A DNA stretch of 64,000 nt, taken from the NCBI GenBank assembly GCA_903859705.1, contig CAIONQ010000077.1, positions 121,003-185,002 on the forward strand, written 5' to 3'. The notes beneath the pieces are model-generated. The model searched no databases. It worked only from the letters and a program-made list of their open reading frames with translations, and had not been told where the DNA came from. A program made the position numbers and the translations under genes. This stretch comes from an uncultured Chthonomonas sp. (GTDB lineage: Bacteria; Armatimonadota; Chthonomonadetes; Chthonomonadales; Chthonomonadaceae). Numbering within the stretch: the first letter of the stretch is position 1; the number at the start of each line of letters is the position of its first letter. Below are positions 62,297 through 64,000 of the stretch, in pieces.

Positions 62297-63772
62297 GTGA
62301 GACGCACGAAAATTGTTTGCACAATTGGCCCCGCTTGCTCTTCCAGGCAGGGTATTGAAAAGCTTGTGAGAGCCGGCATGGATGTTGCCAGGCTAAACTT
62401 TTCACATGGCTCTCATGAGAGCCATCTCGCCGTAATTTCAGAAATACAGAGAGTTCGAGAGCGCCTGAATCGCCCCCTCCCTATCCTTCAGGATCTCTCA
62501 GGGCCAAAGGTTAGGCTGGGAGGTTTCCTAAACGCTGTCATCAACCTCAAAAAAGGTTCAATAGTAGAGTTGGATGGCTCTGCAGAACAGTCTGAAGAGT
62601 ATCCAGATACAATTCCGCTTCCAGTTATCGAACTGCTGCATGCACTCAAAGTTGGCTCAATATTGCTGTTGGACGATGGCAAAATTGCACTGAAGGTAAT
62701 TGCATGCGAAGAAGGCAAGGTATCTAACCGCGGCCGAATTGTTCGTGCAAGAGTTACGGCAGGCGGCGAACTTAAGCCTCACAAAGGAGTAACCGCTCCG
62801 GGCCTTTCTTTCAACTTGCCAGCAGTAACCGAGAAAGACAAAGAAGATCTCCGCTTCGGGTTACAAAATGGCGTTGATATGATTGCAGCTTCCTATGTAC
62901 GCACGGCCGAGGATCTTAGCCCTTTGCTCGCGATCATGAAAGAAGCTGGCCACAGAGTACCCATAATTGCCAAAATTGAGAAATTTGAAGCAGTGAAAAA
63001 CCTGTCTGAAATTCTCAAAGTTGCAGACGTGGTTATGGTTGCACGTGGTGACCTTGGCGTTGAAATGCCGTTTGATGAAGTACCTATAGTTCAAAAGAAG
63101 ATCATCCGCGCCTGCAACCTGGCTGGTAAGCCAGTTATTACGGCCACTCAGATGCTCGAAAGTATGATTTCTTGCCCTCGCCCTACTCGTGCAGAAGCTA
63201 CCGATGTTGCCAACGCCATTCTGGATGGAACCGATGCAGTTATGCTCTCTGGCGAAACGGCTTCTGGCAGCTATCCGGAAATTGCCGTTAAGACCATGGC
63301 ACAGATAGCTGTGAGAGCCGAAAGCGCACTTCTTGCCGGCAACGCAAACCGCGAACGCCTGGATGTTCCGCGCGATGTAACCACAGCAGTTGCCAGGGCA
63401 ACCGCAGAAATAGCCCTCGAGATTGGCGCAAAAGCAATTCTATGTGCTACCTCCTCCGGAAGCACCGCTCGGCGAGTATCACAGTACCGCCCCTCACTCC
63501 CTATTATCGGTGTAACTACCGAAATGCCAACTTACCGGTTCCTGGCAATTGTGTGGGGAATTAACCCTGTTTTCGTAAATGAAGTCCATGATACGGAAGC
63601 GATGATGGATACCACCATTAACGCCGCCGTTTCCACCGGATTAGTTAGAGACCGTGATCAGGTGGTCCTTACTGCCGGCGTTCCCGTTAATAGACCCGGA
63701 CACACCAACCTTTTAAAAGTTCATGTTGTCGGTGACCCCGTTCGTGCTATTTCAGCCGGACTGGACATGTAA
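62297..63772 (+). CDS. pyk: Pyruvate kinase
   Basis: 491 residues from GTG 62297. RRTKIVCTIGPACSS, MDVARLNFSHGSHE, ILQDLSGPKVRLG, KIEKFEAVKNL, VVMVARGDLGVEMP, KPVITATQMLESMI and GTDAVMLSGETASGSYP cover the active site; a normal C-terminal allosteric domain follows. Makes pyruvate and ATP from PEP, completing lower glycolysis after eno. Confidence 0.97.
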   Translation: MRRTKIVCTIGPACSSRQGIEKLVRAGMDVARLNFSHGSHESHLAVISEIQRVRERLNRPLPILQDLSGPKVRLGGFLNAVINLKKGSIVELDGSAEQSEEYPDTIPLPVIELLHALKVGSILLLDDGKIALKVIACEEGKVSNRGRIVRARVTAGGELKPHKGVTAPGLSFNLPAVTEKDKEDLRFGLQNGVDMIAASYVRTAEDLSPLLAIMKEAGHRVPIIAKIEKFEAVKNLSEILKVADVVMVARGDLGVEMPFDEVPIVQKKIIRACNLAGKPVITATQMLESMISCPRPTRAEATDVANAILDGTDAVMLSGETASGSYPEIAVKTMAQIAVRAESALLAGNANRERLDVPRDVTTAVARATAEIALEIGAKAILCATSSGSTARRVSQYRPSLPIIGVTTEMPTYRFLAIVWGINPVFVNEVHDTEAMMDTTINAAVSTGLVRDRDQVVLTAGVPVNRPGHTNLLKVHVVGDPVRAISAGLDM

Positions 63773-63944
63773 CGAAAAATAACTAAAATACTTGCAACAT
63801 TTACCCCAGGGCTATCGCATCTTATTGGCGCGTAGGCTGTCGAACCTGTAGTTGATATATCGGTCTGGTTTCGAATTTAATAGAGTCATTTTGGTTGCCA
63901 ACGTCGAATGGTCCGATAATCTTCTGTGAGATGGAGTTCAGGCA

Positions 63945-64000
63945 ATGATTGATCCCAATCGTGACGTCATTTCTATTCTTTCCAGTGTTCCCGATTGTCG
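63945..64000 (+). CDS. Start of an unidentified gene, cut by the window edge
   Basis: ATG 63945 preceded by GGAG at a good distance. The first 18 codons encode MIDPNRDVISILSSVPDC. Too little is present for assignment. An upstream TTGATA (63853-63858) could be its -35. The 172 bp after pyk contain no other gene. Confidence 0.5.
   Translation, partial: MIDPNRDVISILSSVPDC

Overview
The window looks like a chromosomal segment of a free-living heterotrophic bacterium, most likely Armatimonadota or a related Terrabacteria-like lineage. This is an inference from gene content: SecA with a large helicase insertion, a T-box leader outside Firmicutes, stand-alone KhpA/KhpB, XRE-TPR regulators, and many secreted or sugar-acid oxidoreductase-type genes. 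Base composition is even (roughly half GC), with no insertion sequences, prophage, CRISPR arrays, tRNAs or rRNAs. Promoters of the TTGACA/TATAAT type and GGAG-type ribosome sites are easy to see.

Layout. 1-4.1 kb, minus strand: endonuclease III (partial) and secA, which carries a one-base frameshift. 4.2-11 kb: a secreted small protein, a PfkB kinase, an ECF-like sigma factor behind an operator/attenuator-like leader, a possibly frameshifted secreted protein, an XRE-TPR regulator and a secreted protein with seven 18-residue repeats. 11-19.3 kb: rhodanese, trpB, sugar ABC permease and binding protein without an ATPase, SDR and sugar isomerase, response regulator, DUF2784, PhyH dioxygenase. 19.3-24.9 kb: rpmH-rnpA-yidD-yidC-khpB, tmRNA, typA. 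25-34 kb: GH26-like hydrolase, amidase, then the ffh-rpsP-khpA-rimM-trmD-rplS-lepB-rnhB-yraN housekeeping run. 34.4-37.2 kb, minus strand: a T-box whose specifier reads ATG (Met) followed by a threonine-synthase-like enzyme, a MoaD/ThiS-like sulfur carrier and a NIL-domain protein. 37.2-40.1 kb: three secreted proteins that look related. 40.3-47 kb: TMTC-like membrane protein, tsaD, cupin, Gfo/Idh/MocA oxidoreductase, obgE. 47-50.7 kb: ATP-grasp, alpha-E and transglutaminase cluster. 50.8-54.8 kb: PII-like protein and a ubiquitin-like conjugation operon. 54.8-64 kb: PHP phosphoesterase, divergent cysC/cysH, Nudix, galT, DHDPS-family lyase, eno, pyk.

The most striking region is 51185-54843. 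Five co-directional genes encode, in order, a SWIM plus RING/treble-clef-like zinc protein (candidate E3), an E1-like adenylating enzyme with a C-terminal zinc ribbon, a small beta-grasp protein ending in glycine, an E2-like (UBC-fold) protein with the conserved cysteine, and an intact JAMM peptidase. This is a full ubiquitin-type set, preceded by a PII protein lacking the uridylylated tyrosine. The second is the Met-type T-box over thrC-moaD-NIL. It suggests this operon makes homocysteine/methionine from a protein thiocarboxylate rather than simply making threonine. The carrier ends in GG plus two residues and would need trimming, for which the JAMM peptidase of the other operon is a candidate. 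With cysC, cysH and a rhodanese, the window is rich in sulfur assimilation and sulfur-carrier chemistry.
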